A stretch of DNA of 64,000 nt, from the NCBI GenBank assembly GCA_025766275.1, contig JAFKAC010000056.1, positions 248,001 to 312,000 on the forward strand, in the 5' to 3' direction. The translations under genes were made by a program, and so were the position numbers. The stretch comes from Lactarius indigo. Taxonomy: Eukaryota > Basidiomycota > Agaricomycetes > Russulales > Russulaceae. The notes beneath the pieces are model-generated. The model was not told the origin of the DNA and did no database searches. It saw nothing but the letters and a program-made list of their open reading frames with translations. Shown here one piece after another: positions 1 to 10,031 of this stretch (its first letter is position 1; each line of letters starts with the position of its first letter).

Positions 1-864
1 TGAAACAACCACTGGGAGCTACTGTAGCTCGAGCTGTTGCGCAAGATAAGGAACTCGTCTACCGGATCGCGATATGAGCTATACTATACTATTTTTGGTC
101 GACTTTTCTTCAAGCTGTTCGCTCATTTGTTCTGGTGCACCACTCAGTGATTGACAGATCGAGATTATAATGTCATCGCGCACACTGGCACGCAGCGTTC
201 TATCTACGATCAGAATATTGATTAAAAGTTACGACTCGCCGTGGCATATTCATTCAGCACTCAGCGTGCGATACCAAGACCTACCCCACAAATGTCTTCC
301 TGGGCCTGCTACCCGCGCTGATAACCAAGACATCGCCGCATGGGTCGCTGTCGGCAATAAAACGCCAGTCGATGCAGCCATTTTGAGTAAGTACCACCAC
401 GCGCTTCCATTAAACGCGTACATGATCCCCGAGATGGAGAAGAACCCCCACCTTTTGTTGTATAGATACCTGATGGCATTACTCCACACAGCTGTCAGCC
501 AACTCCGCCTTTACTCCAACGAAGCGAACAAAACGCGAGGATGAAGGCGCGGGGTGCGCTTTGCGCCGACTTTCACTGCCACCACCACCACTTGGGACTG
601 TCCTTTCTCTCCCCCCCCCCCCGTCCTTGATTATGACCGTCGGCAGCAGGTCCACGCCTTTGGATAGTTATGCGGTGAACGTGCGATGCGTCCAGGTCAT
701 CCGGGTGCGTCGAGTGCTTCCCTTCTTTACCCCCCGTACGCCTGACCATGACGATCAAGGGGAGTTCGCAATCTTACTTCGGCGATATAGTGGTAGGAAG
801 TTTTGATAACATGAGGCCAGGCCGAGCTTGACCGTTTTTTGATATATAATAGGAAACCGCACAG
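1..864. other. No supported gene (left edge)
   Basis: I see no convincing gene. An open frame of 124 codons at 170-544 (+) has no recognisable motif and no supporting splice structure. There is a C-run near 611. Additional 5' exons of the gene starting near 865 could lie here, but I could not identify them. Confidence 0.4.
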
Positions 865-1623
865 CGGCGCATCATGCTCGCTCAACTGAGCACGGACGAG
901 GCCAAGCCAGGTAGCAGGGAACAATGGTGCGCCTCTTGTATTCTCGAATCGCTCGGGTGTCGCTGATCACGTTCTCAGGCTCCGCACTTACACGTCCGTT
1001 CGCTCCTCGTCGCTGGCCAAGCTGTTTTGACCTGACTTGATCACAGGGACAAACTTTCCGCTCTAGGGATCGACGTAAGACCATCTGGCCACCTGACCAC
1101 GGCCGACCTCTCACTCCTTCCTATTAATAGATGGCTGACGGGGCAATAGCGGACATAGAATCCGCTTCGGCACATGGGACGCTCGCCGACGTACGTCCCT
1201 TCCTTCTATCTGATCCAAATAAGTATGCGCTTCGACAGCGATTTCGCACCAGGTCGTAATCCGCATCCTCAGGTCCGAAGGATGGGAGGTGAGCGCGCTT
1301 ATTCACCGTGTCGTTCGTTTCTTAGTCTACAACTGACTCTCGCAGACCGAGGTGACCGAGGTCGTCAAAACAGCGCTGGGCTCCTTGGAGAACAACGAAA
1401 CCGAGAATCAACTGGCGCTGGACGCGTTCAATCGCGCCGCCCTCGAAGCCACTGCTTTTGAGGTGAGATCTGGTGACCAGACCAGACCGGAAACATACGG
1501 CGTGTTGTTCGCTCACCCGGTTTCTCCCAGGTTCAGATTCTGTCCGCGGAGGAAAGCGGTGACGTACGTAGACGATTCCAGACCCGCCCAGTCCGCCGCG
1601 ATATACTGACCTACGGTCGATAG
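865..1623 (+). CDS. Small multi-exon gene of unrecognised family (member A)
   Basis: I do not recognise the family. Exons in phase are 874-956 (open back to an acceptor at 864), 1047-1074, 1131-1190, 1253-1288, 1346-1462 and 1531-1623 (TAG). The introns are 90, 56, 62, 57 and 68 nt, all GT-AG. They give at least 138 residues, soluble and helix-rich by eye, with no signal peptide or membrane segment. The model is supported by a homologue at 37132-38153 (-). That gene shares the exon order, two identical exon lengths (60 and 117 nt, phase 0), the segment ALGIDM versus ALDLDM, S-x-S-A-x-x-T-x-x-D at one exon end, and VQILSAEE versus IQILSVED at the start of a later exon. The reading CGGCGCATC after the acceptor at 864 matches KRI in the homologue, so the 5' end is probably further upstream and the gene may be incomplete here. 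No function is claimed. Confidence 0.6.
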
Positions 1624-2573
1624 CTAAGGATACGTGCGCGGTTCCTTGCTTCTCTCGGGTGATATAGTGATGATGTCGAGTAACCTGCGTAGATTCATGT
1701 TGGTTCTCGTTGGGTAAGCAGGATCGGTAGCAATCCCTAGTCGCGCGGTCTGTTGAAACCTCATGCATTATGCACGGACGAAGCTGCCTCCCGGGATACT
1801 ACTACGATCCAGGACATCTTCTCCCTTAGCGCCACTCCTGACTGCCTTTTGCACCAGTATCGTGCGTGCCCTTCATTGAATGGCTTGCGATTCACTGACA
1901 CGGTGCGCATACTATAGGAATTAGTTCGGGAATCCGTAGGTCACGTCTTTGGTTATCATCAGATGAAACATACTTGACTGATACACCGCTCCACTGGCCA
2001 GTCGAGTGGGACTTTGCTGACCGTACGACGAGAGTAATTGCCGAGAAAGCAGCGCCGTTTTATGCGGTAGGTTTCCGTTCCTACTTCGATACCCCTTTGA
2101 GAACTATTCTGAGATTGAATAGAGGAATGTCCACAAGTTAAACTAGGGGAATCTGAGGCCCCAGGTATGACTATATAGCGTCGTATTACTATAAGCGACT
2201 TGAATCGAAGACAATTGATGGCCACTAGAGATTATCACGGCATAACGTAGGAAAGAAGTTTCGAGAAAGGGGGAACGTCGAGAGAGATTATGCCGGGCCG
2301 GAAACCGTGATGGCATGCTAGAATCTACAAGGTAATGTTCAGCTCCGTAGCCAACACGCGTTTCACAGAAACCAAAAGGTCATCACTTGACGTTCTGGTC
2401 TATAAATGGGGCGCATATAAACATCCATCACGAGTAATTAGGCTGCAACGTACTGCCGGGTGTGCGATATCACCTTGATGTTTGGCGCCAAGCCGCGATT
2501 GGGTCATTTCAATCCTGTTCCTGGTTTTCTCGATTGCCCCTGACAATCCCAAAACCAAAAATAAAATAAAAAA
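1624..2573. other. Intergenic, nothing recognised
   Basis: There is no ORF with recognisable motifs and no repeat that I can see. It separates a plus-strand gene end from a minus-strand gene end, so it is convergent 3' sequence. Confidence 0.4.
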
Positions 2574-3404
2574 TCAAATAAATAACTTCGTTCCAGAAAC
2601 TCCGAAGAAAAGAAAACACGCACGTGTGATACGCGCAACCTGCAGCGCGGCGATCCGCTCCACCACACGCCTGAGCAACGCAGACCGCACGTATGCAGGG
2701 ACAGCGCGGTACGTTTCGACGAGGAGCGCAGTGCACCCACTATCGTACACCTCCGGCGCGTTATACGGGAACCAGTCCCAACCCTCCCGCGCGAACGCGT
2801 CCGACGCCACGAGGGTATGGCGCAGGCGCGCGAGCACCAGCACGGGCGGCAGTCCCTGGTCCTCTTCTGACTCCAGCTCCGGCTTCGAGCGCGCACAAGG
2901 GGCCGCGAGCGACCGCGGGAGACCGAAGAACCGCGCGCCGGGCGCGTAGTCCCACTCCTCGAGGACGAGCGTGTCGGTGCTGTCGTCGTCGTCGTCGCGC
3001 AGCGCACGGAGATGCGCGATGAGCGGCCGGTAGTCGTCGTAGGTGTGTGGTGAAGCTGGAGATAGGGCGTCGGTGTCGGGGCGGTGGGAGAGGAAGGCGA
3101 GGTGGTCGAGCGTGCAGGAACGCACGAGGCGCGAGGTGTGTAGGAGCGTCGCGAGGGCGTCCCATTCTGGTCGGTCCGGAACTGAGGACTGGCACGTGTC
3201 GTCGGTATGCGTAGGCGTGGGAGCTCGTGAATCTTCGTTTTCGTCGTTGAGGTCGCCGTCGGGGCGCGTGTCACTGGTGCCGATGATGAGGTCGTAGAGG
3301 TAGTCCCCCAAGATCCGGGCGGTGATGTCACACCACAACTCGCGCGGGAGCTGCAGGGAGCGTGGCGAGGGGCGAGTCTGAGACGGTGCTAGCGAAGAAG
3401 ACAT
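2574..3404 (-). CDS. F-box-like hypothetical protein
   Basis: A single exon of 276 codons if translation starts at the ATG at 3404, which sits in a strong CCACCATGT context. The upstream in-frame ATG at 3455 has no such context. Near the N-terminus is LQLPRELWCDITARILGDYL, which resembles the first helices of fungal F-box-like domains (L-P-x-E-L-W-x-x-I). The middle is Asp/Glu-rich, and the 3' part runs into an A+T-rich tail. Proteins of this general shape are very numerous in Agaricomycetes and usually have no known substrate. A role as a substrate adaptor of an SCF ubiquitin ligase would be inference only. The high G+C codon use fits a real gene. The 3' end could be spliced differently, because the last residues are atypical. 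Confidence 0.5.
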   Translation of the reverse strand: MSSSLAPSQTRPSPRSLQLPRELWCDITARILGDYLYDLIIGTSDTRPDGDLNDENEDSRAPTPTHTDDTCQSSVPDRPEWDALATLLHTSRLVRSCTLDHLAFLSHRPDTDALSPASPHTYDDYRPLIAHLRALRDDDDDSTDTLVLEEWDYAPGARFFGLPRSLAAPCARSKPELESEEDQGLPPVLVLARLRHTLVASDAFAREGWDWFPYNAPEVYDSGCTALLVETYRAVPAYVRSALLRRVVERIAALQVARITRACFLFFGVSGTKLFI

Positions 3405-3827
3405 GGTGGTGGGACGGAAGCCGGTGAGAACACTGGCACTAGTTGGAAGGGTCACGACATTTGTTCGCCGGTTCGCACTCGGCAGAGCGAATGGATAAGC
3501 CGGTCCTGGTAGAACCCGTCTAAAGTGCTTTGGACGTGGTTGGATACACTATACAGTATACCGTAAGTCTTTACACTTGGAATAGACTTCGAGTAGACTG
3601 GTTTTCCCCATTGGCAAGCCCGCGGCAATGAAAATGGTCGTCCTAAGGCTGCACAACTGTGTCACGCGTAACGCGTCACACAGGATGTCATATCTCACTT
3701 ACGTAATTTATCCCTAACCCACAACCAAACCCCAAAAGGCGACGGTTATACCTGTCACGGAACGACCCGGTATCCGTAGTTCAGACTGATTCGCAGTCGT
3801 GAGTCAGTCAGTTTTTCGTACTCTACT

Positions 3828-5092
3828 GAACTAGAAATGCGGGAGGCCCCTTGGGGCCCTTCCTGCAATTTGATTGTTGCATCTGCAGTGTACTCTTTGC
3901 ATAGAGGTTGGGAAATATGTTTTGCTTCCCCTGTAGCGCTTTGTTTCCTACTCTATTAAATAACATGCCTTGCAATGTAATGGATTGCAAAGTGGGATAA
4001 ACAAGCTCGAGAGGGAGAGACTGGAAAACACCCTCGTGAGCTGCCACAGAATGCCCATTGGAATTCGGGGTAGATGCTGAAGCGCTGACGGGTCACGGTG
4101 AAGGGCGGCCTCCACTCGTGCCTGTGTCTTTCGTCCCGATCCCTATGCCCTTCTGCATCGTTGGCACGCCCGTCACCCGCCCTTCCACCCTAAACTTGAA
4201 TGTGGTACATCCATGTGCGTACTGCGATTGGCACTTTGCTCGCACTCTGGGTGTCCTCCCTCTGCCAGGCTGGGTTACCAGCCTGTGACTTACTTCCACT
4301 TGTTCTCAAAGAAGATATCTGGTTTCCTTATAGGAGTCGCGTGCTTTGTCTTTCGCAAACGCCCCTGTGGTGTCCAAACAAACAACCTGGTCGACGTCAG
4401 TATCAGTATTTACGTTTTGAGAGCCAATTACGAACGGCTGCAACAATGTTATATACTCCACCAACTAGTGCCTCGATGGTGTTTGCGCAGGCGTATGAAA
4501 GCTTGCGAGTAACAAACGGCTGTACTCGACAGCATGTTTGAGAAGAGCTGAGTGAGGAGAAACGCCTTTAATCTTGCATTGAGACTGAGGACCCTCAAGC
4601 ATAGTTCAGCCGGAAGAGAGTGCAGTCCCTGGTCAAGTCCCAGGTAGTTGTCTGGACATAGGAAGGAACGACAATGACAACCTGGGTTGCGAGTATTCTT
4701 AAGATTCTCAACTTAGGGGCTTCCTCGTATCATTCCTTGCGGGCCAGCTGGCCAACCCAGATGAACTTTCCGTTGTAAGTCACATGCAGTATCACGAGCT
4801 GAAGAGGAATTTCGAGGTCAATGGCCCGCAGACGATTTAAAACGCTCCAAAAGAGAGGGCGTGCAAAGAGATGTAGGTAGACGCCTGGAAGAACCGCTCA
4901 GTATGAGTAGAGGACGACAGTCAAACGGAAAAATGAATTTTATGATGCAGAAAGACTAACGATGTTCATGTGCACGGTCGTGTGAACAATCAAATTACCG
5001 CTTACTGTAAAGCACAGACCCAGATGTGGCAGAATTGCAGTCCGCAAAGTTGTGCACAGAGAATACATAATTCTTACAGTAATATATAGTAC
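3828..5092. other. 1.26 kb insertion in the flank of repeat unit 1
   Basis: In units 2 and 3 the flank reads continuously from TTTTTCGTGTTCTACTG into TACGTGTCATAACATG. In unit 1 the same flank is interrupted after CTCTACTG (about 3828) and resumes at GAATACGTGTTACAACATG (about 5092). I see no long ORF, no clear terminal inverted repeats and no convincing target duplication, so the class of element is unknown. Deletion from the other two copies is the alternative reading. Confidence 0.6.
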
Positions 5093-5200
5093 AGGAATAC
5101 GTGTTACAACATGTTCAGGATAGCGTGTTTGTAGCGTGAAGTGGTAAACAAAGAAGGGTTTAGAACGTTAAGATGCACCAAGATAGATCTAGTCGCGTCT

Positions 5201-6493
5201 CTAAACAGCCCTGACCCTCGCCACGATCGTCAGAATGCTGTCGATGATGAACTTCCCAACCCGCATCTGCTTCGGAACATAGTCGTTCGCGACCATCCCA
5301 TGACGCACAAACGCGTCCACCATCCCCGATCCCCACGCCAGGTGCAAAAATGCCGTCCAGAGCGTTCCAAAGAAGCCCGTCACCGGCTTTCCCGTCCACT
5401 CTTCCCACTTGCGCTCGCCGATGGTGGCGATCCCAAGCATGATGAAAAACCCGCCTGCGTGTACCCACTCCGTGCCGCGCCCGAGGCCCCAGAGCATCAA
5501 GACGTGCATGTTGGCAGAGATGATGTACGCGCCCATGACGGACCCGTACCACCCCGCGATCTTCTTGCCGGGCCGCGCGCCAAACACGACGAAGGTATGC
5601 CGGAAGAACTGGTGCCAGCGCTTGCCCCAGAACTCGGTCACGGACATGGCCAACCATGGGCGATTCGCGATGCGGGGCCACTGTGTCAACGATTGGCCAA
5701 ACACGATCTGGCCCGTCAGCGCGCAGGACAGGTATATGATGTCGACGGAGGAGTAGATGATGAGCTGGGTGCAGACCGAGATGGACAGCACACGAAGGGT
5801 GTATGGGAGCAGATCGAGTGTATGATCGAAGATGGTGTCGCCCTCGAGGCGGTAAGCGGTCGGGATGATAAGCGTTGCAACGTAGTGTGCAGCGTCGAGC
5901 GAGGCGATCTTGACCAGGAGCTTGAAAAACTGGTGGGGGATCGACAATGGCGGGTTAGGGTCTACGTAGAAAGGGTCGGATGACCAGGCCCAGCCGAGGC
6001 CGCGGAAGTTGAACAGGAGGTCGGCTCCATCAACAAGGATGTTGGCGATGGTTAACGGTCGTTCCTTGCGTGTCTTTTTCTCGAAATCCAAGGGCAACTC
6101 GTATCGCCTGAGAGGTTTATCGATGATGAACGTCCACTCGAAACACCTGAGTCCTATGGCCCACAGAAGAAGCTGATCCGCGGACTTTAGATACGAATAC
6201 AATTCCGACAGGCGGAAGATACTCACCACGAATATAACGTTGAGAAAACTGATACGCAAGGCATTTGGAAGCCCAAAGATGCTTGCAAAATACTGGGAAA
6301 TATCAAGTGTTACGACCGAGCTCCACACCAGCCACTCTGTGACCGGGAGCAAAGCAATGCGGAGCCAAAACGTGCCAGGGAGCATGGCCATTACGGCGTG
6401 TGCATAGTAGCATAGAATGATGGGGGCGAGGTCAGCCGGCGTAAGTTCTCTACGATGGTTAATGCTAGGTATGTATGCGTATAGTTGATCCAT
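5201..6493 (-). CDS. Wax-synthase-like membrane O-acyltransferase, copy 1
   Basis: Multi-pass membrane protein of the fungal wax synthase / MBOAT-like acyltransferase family, which transfers acyl groups from acyl-CoA to hydroxyl groups of lipids or terpenoids. Two exons, 6227-6493 and 5201-6172, with a 54 nt intron (6173-6226, GTGAGT...GATCAG), give 412 residues. The intron is a multiple of three and has no stop, so the gene also reads straight through as 430 codons. Splicing is preferred because copy 3 has a 56 nt version that breaks the unspliced frame. Several hydrophobic helices are visible. The family motif TEFWGKRWHQFFRH lies at about 268-281, with the invariant His near 281. The start is the ATG of MDQLYAY, conserved in all three copies. 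The substrate is unknown. Relatives often sit in terpenoid clusters, but no terpene synthase or P450 is visible here. Confidence 0.85.
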   Translation of the reverse strand: MDQLYAYIPSINHRRELTPADLAPIILCYYAHAVMAMLPGTFWLRIALLPVTEWLVWSSVVTLDISQYFASIFGLPNALRISFLNVIFVVSIFRLSELYSYLKSADQLLLWAIGLRCFEWTFIIDKPLRRYELPLDFEKKTRKERPLTIANILVDGADLLFNFRGLGWAWSSDPFYVDPNPPLSIPHQFFKLLVKIASLDAAHYVATLIIPTAYRLEGDTIFDHTLDLLPYTLRVLSISVCTQLIIYSSVDIIYLSCALTGQIVFGQSLTQWPRIANRPWLAMSVTEFWGKRWHQFFRHTFVVFGARPGKKIAGWYGSVMGAYIISANMHVLMLWGLGRGTEWVHAGGFFIMLGIATIGERKWEEWTGKPVTGFFGTLWTAFLHLAWGSGMVDAFVRHGMVANDYVPKQMRVGKFIIDSILTIVARVRAV

Positions 6494-6891
6494 TGGGTAT
6501 GGAGATATCGGTCTTCGTTGTGAAAGGCTGAAAGATATGTGGGGATAGTTATGTTGTAGTCAGCAGTGTTGTGTAGCCAAGGCCAGACGGTTGAATAGGC
6601 CTTTTGCTAGTGTGTGGTGTCTAGAGTGGGTGGGGGATTGGGTGTAAGCAGGACTATGTTGGTTGGGCTTTATTGGGTTCGTTGAACTGGCCCAGCTTAA
6701 CCCCGTCCCCACACCGCGACTGCATGGTTGACTCAGCTGTAAGGGTTCATGGCTGCCATGAGGCTCCGATCAATGGAATATTCTTCCCACATATTTCCAA
6801 TGTTGGAGCAAGCTCGTGGCCATAAGAATAACCAGATAGTCCCAGTGTAGGGTCAGGTCCACATTAGACAGCATCAGGAGCCCATATTAAT
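6494..6891. promoter_or_regulatory. 5' leader and upstream region of acyltransferase copy 1
   Basis: This stretch is nearly identical in all three repeat units as far as the third copy extends (leader with GGCCAGACGGTTGAA and GGGTGGGGGATTGGGTGTAAGCAGG). It must hold the promoter if the copies are expressed. No clear TATA box was identified. Confidence 0.4.
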
Positions 6892-7290
6892 GTTACCGCA
6901 GGCCAATCCAGGCCAATCCAAGTTGGTGACTTCGTTTCAACTTGCGCCATCAAACTGACACCGGTGTAACTTGCAAGTTCGGGGCTTCTAGGCCCCTGTT
7001 ACCGCAGCCAATGGAAACGATGCAAACAATGCAAATGTGACTTCTCACGATAAAACTTCCCACGGCAAACACGACAAATACCATCACGTGCATATATAGT
7101 TATCAGACATGTATCTAATTATTATTAAAGATAGATATGTCCCAAAACGGTGTGGGAAAGTTTCTTCCGATGGCTTGCAAGTCGCACCCGGTGTGTAACT
7201 TGGCAGTGCAAGTTCCTACAAGTTCCATAATTTCCAAGTCAAGTTCAAGCTATACCGGTGTCGACTTGAACTTGCGAAAACACTATATCT
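6892..7290 (+). mobile_element. Short non-autonomous element, forward orientation
   Basis: About 395 bp lying between AATGTTAC and ACACTA in the spacer of units 1 and 2. It begins with GCAGGCCAATCCAGGCC and ends with CGACTTGAACTTGCG. Its subterminal parts carry many CAAGTT/AACTTG words in both orientations and CACCGGTGT-like palindromes. The middle contains TTATTATTAAAGATAGATATGTCCC. There is no coding capacity. A diverged copy in the opposite orientation occupies the equivalent site at 9418-9812. It is MITE-like by size and structure, but the superfamily is not assigned. Confidence 0.6.
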
Positions 7291-7507
7291 CACCCATGTA
7301 AACGGTCCTTACAGTATGTCTGCCACGGAACGACCCGGTCCGTTCTGATTCGCGGTCACGAGGTCAATCAGTTTTTCGTGTTCTACTGTAATACGTGTCA
7401 TAACATGTTCAGAGTAGCGGTAGCGTGCTTGTAGCGTGAACTAGTAAACAAAGAAGAATGTAGAACGTTAAGATGTACCAAGATAGATGTAGTATATAGT
7501 CGCGTCT

Positions 7508-8800
7508 CTAACCAGCTCTGACCCTTGCCACGAGCGTCAGAATGCTATCAACGATGAACTTCCCAATCCGCATCTGCTTCGGAACAAAGTCATTCGCGAC
7601 CATCCCACGACGTACAAACGCGTCCACCATCCCCGATCCCCACGCCAGGTGCAAAAACACCGTCCAGAGCGTTCCAAAGAAGCCCGTCACCGGCTTGCCT
7701 GTCCACTCTTTCCATTTGCGCTCGCCGATGGTGGCGATCCCAAGCATGATGAAAAACCCGCCCGTGTGGATCCATTCCGTGCCGCGCCCGAGGCCCCAGA
7801 GCATCAAGACGTGCATGTTGGCAGAGATGATGTACGCGCCCATGACGGAGCCATACCACCCCGCGACCTTCTTGCCGGGCCATGCGCCAAACACGGCGAA
7901 TAGATGCCGGAAGAACTGGTGCCAGCGCTTGCCCCAGAACTCGGTCACGGACATGGCCAACCACGGGCGATTCGCGATGCGGGGCCACTGGGTCAACGAT
8001 TGCCCAAACACGATCTGCCCGGTCAGCGCACAGAACTGGTACATGGTGTCGACGGAAGAGTAGATGATGACCTGGATGCAGACCGAGATGGACAGCACAC
8101 GGAGGGAGTGAGGGAGTGGATCGAGTGTATGATCGAAGATGGTGTCACCCTCGAGGCGGTAAGCGGTCGGAATGATAAGTGTTGCAACGTAGTGTGCAGC
8201 GTCGAGCGAGGCGATCTTGACCAGGAGCTTGAAAAATTGGTGGGGAATCGACAATGGCGGGTTGGGATCTACGTAGAAAGGCTCGGATGACCAGGCCCAG
8301 CCGAGGCCACGGAAGTTGAACATGAGGTCGACCCCATCAACGAGGACGTTGGCGACGGTCAACGGTCGTTCTTTGCGTGTCTTTTTCTCGAAATCCAAAG
8401 GTAACTCATATCGTCTGAGAGGTTTATCGATGATGAATGTCCACTCGAAACACCTGAGTCCTATGGCCCACAGAGCAAGCTGATCAGCGGTCTTTAGACA
8501 CGAATACAATCCTGACAGGCGGAAGATACTCACCACGAATATAATGTTGAGAAAACTGATACGCAGGGCATTCGGGAGCCCAAAGATGCTTGCAAAATAC
8601 TGGGAAGTATCAAGTGTTACGGCCGAATTCCACACCAGCCACTCTGTGACTGGGAGCAAGGCGATGCGAAGCCAAAACGTGCCAGGGAGCATGGTCATTA
8701 CGGCATGTGCATAATAGCATAAAATGACGGGAGCGATGTCAGCCGGCGTAAGTTCTTTACGATGGCTTGTGCTAGGTATGTATGCATGTGGTTGATCCAT
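7508..8800 (-). CDS. Wax-synthase-like membrane O-acyltransferase, copy 2
   Basis: Second tandem copy, with exons 8534-8800 and 7508-8479 and a 54 nt intron at 8480-8533, giving 412 residues. It is highly similar to copy 1 throughout, including the RWHQFFRH motif, the DKPLRRYELP segment and all the membrane helices, so it is presumably functional. Differences from copy 1 are scattered conservative substitutions, which suggests both copies are under constraint or that the duplication is recent. It has the same leader and 3' flank as the other units. Substrate unknown. Confidence 0.85.
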   Translation of the reverse strand: MDQPHAYIPSTSHRKELTPADIAPVILCYYAHAVMTMLPGTFWLRIALLPVTEWLVWNSAVTLDTSQYFASIFGLPNALRISFLNIIFVVSIFRLSGLYSCLKTADQLALWAIGLRCFEWTFIIDKPLRRYELPLDFEKKTRKERPLTVANVLVDGVDLMFNFRGLGWAWSSEPFYVDPNPPLSIPHQFFKLLVKIASLDAAHYVATLIIPTAYRLEGDTIFDHTLDPLPHSLRVLSISVCIQVIIYSSVDTMYQFCALTGQIVFGQSLTQWPRIANRPWLAMSVTEFWGKRWHQFFRHLFAVFGAWPGKKVAGWYGSVMGAYIISANMHVLMLWGLGRGTEWIHTGGFFIMLGIATIGERKWKEWTGKPVTGFFGTLWTVFLHLAWGSGMVDAFVRRGMVANDFVPKQMRIGKFIVDSILTLVARVRAG

Positions 8801-9202
8801 TGGGGATGGAGATTTCGGCTTTCCTCGTGAAAGGAGTGAAAGATATGTGGGGATAGTTATGTTGTAGTCAGCAGTGTTGTGTAGCCAAGGCCAGACGGTT
8901 GAACAGGCTTTTCGCTGGTGTGCAGTGTCCAGAGTTGGTGGGGGATTGGATGTAAGCAGGACTTTGCTGATTGGGTGTTTATTAGGTTCGTTGAACTAGC
9001 CTAGTTTAATCCCGTCCCCACACCGCGACTGCACGCGGGTTGAATAAGCTGTAAGGCCTCATGGCGGCCATGAGGCCTCTTTCGATGAATTGCAATATTC
9101 TGTCCACATAGCCCCAATGTGGGAGAAATTTCGTGGCCATAAGAATAACCAGATGGTCCCAGTGTAGGGCCAGGTCCACGTTAGATAACATCAGGAGCCA
9201 AT

Positions 9203-9417
9203 ATAGAGACAATATGGATCATCAAATGTAAGTTGTGTTCCAAACGCGCTTCTCATGGCCCGGACCGCTTGGACCAGCCGAAAGTTCTGTCTTTTAGGTA
9301 ATTGAGAATGAAGAGCGGAGTTGGAATCTGAGTGGCGGAGACACGGTAAAAGCGGTCCTGGTCGTGAGATCATTTGGACAAAGACTGTCGTGGTCAAGGT
9401 CGTGCTCGTCTCACCTA
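9203..9417. other. 215 bp present only in the spacer of unit 2
   Basis: Compared with the unit 1 spacer, where CATCAGGAGCCCATATT is followed directly by AATGTTACC, the unit 2 spacer has about 215 bp more before AATGTTACT. There is no ORF or terminal repeat. It may be an insertion in unit 2 or ancestral sequence lost from unit 1. Confidence 0.5.
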
Positions 9418-9812
9418 ATGTTACTGCAAGTTTAAGTTGACAGTGGTGTGACTTGAACTTGACTCAGAAATTAGGGAACTTATAGTAACTTGCACCGCCG
9501 GGTTACACGCTAGTGCGACTTGCAAGTCATAGGAAGAAACTTTACCATACGCTTCAACCCGTATCGGGACATATCTATCATCAATAATAATTAAATAACT
9601 GCCTGATAACTATTCATGCACGTGATGATGTCCGTCGTGTTTTCCGTGAGAAGTTTTACCGTGAGAAGTCAAAAATTGCATCGTTTCCATTGGCTGCGGA
9701 AACATTGGCCTAGAAGCCCCGAACTTGCAAGTTACACTGGTGTCAGCTTGACAGTGCAAGTTGAAACTAAGTCACCAACTTGGATTGGCCTGCATTGGCT
9801 TGCAGCAACACT
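9418..9812 (-). mobile_element. Short non-autonomous element, inverted orientation
   Basis: The reverse complement of this stretch aligns with the element at 6892-7290 over its whole length. Shared landmarks are CAATCCAAGTTGGTGACTT, AACTTGCAAGTTCGGGGCTT, CATCACGTGCAT and GATAGATATGTCCC. Its outer flanks (AATGTTAC on the left, CACTAxTCTCACCCATGTAA on the right) are the same as those of the forward copy, so it occupies the same site in the duplicated unit but is flipped. Confidence 0.6.
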
Positions 9813-10031
9813 AGTCTCACCCATGTAATCAGTCCAGTATGTTTGTCACGGAACGACCCGGCATCCGCAGTTCAGACTGATTCGCGGTCACGAGTGAATC
9901 AGTTTTTCGTGTTCTACTGTAGTACGTGTCATAACATGTTCAGAGTAGCGGTAGCATATTTGTAGCGTGAACTAGTAAACAAAGAAGAATGTAGAACGTT
10001 AAGATGTACCAAGATAGATCTAGTCGCGTCT

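Noticed and set aside
170..544. 124-codon open frame near the left edge
   Set aside because: No motif, no splice signals that extend it, and an overlapping minus-strand frame of similar quality.
2504..3331. 275-codon open frame overlapping the F-box-like gene on the same strand
   Set aside because: It is a shadow of the high-G+C gene at 2574-3404: low-complexity Ser/Arg/Thr composition and a poor start.
5141..5983. Long plus-strand open frames inside the acyltransferase copies (also about 7542-8290 and 10173-10778)
   Set aside because: They are antisense shadows repeated in each copy, with Asp/Arg/His-rich composition and no motifs.
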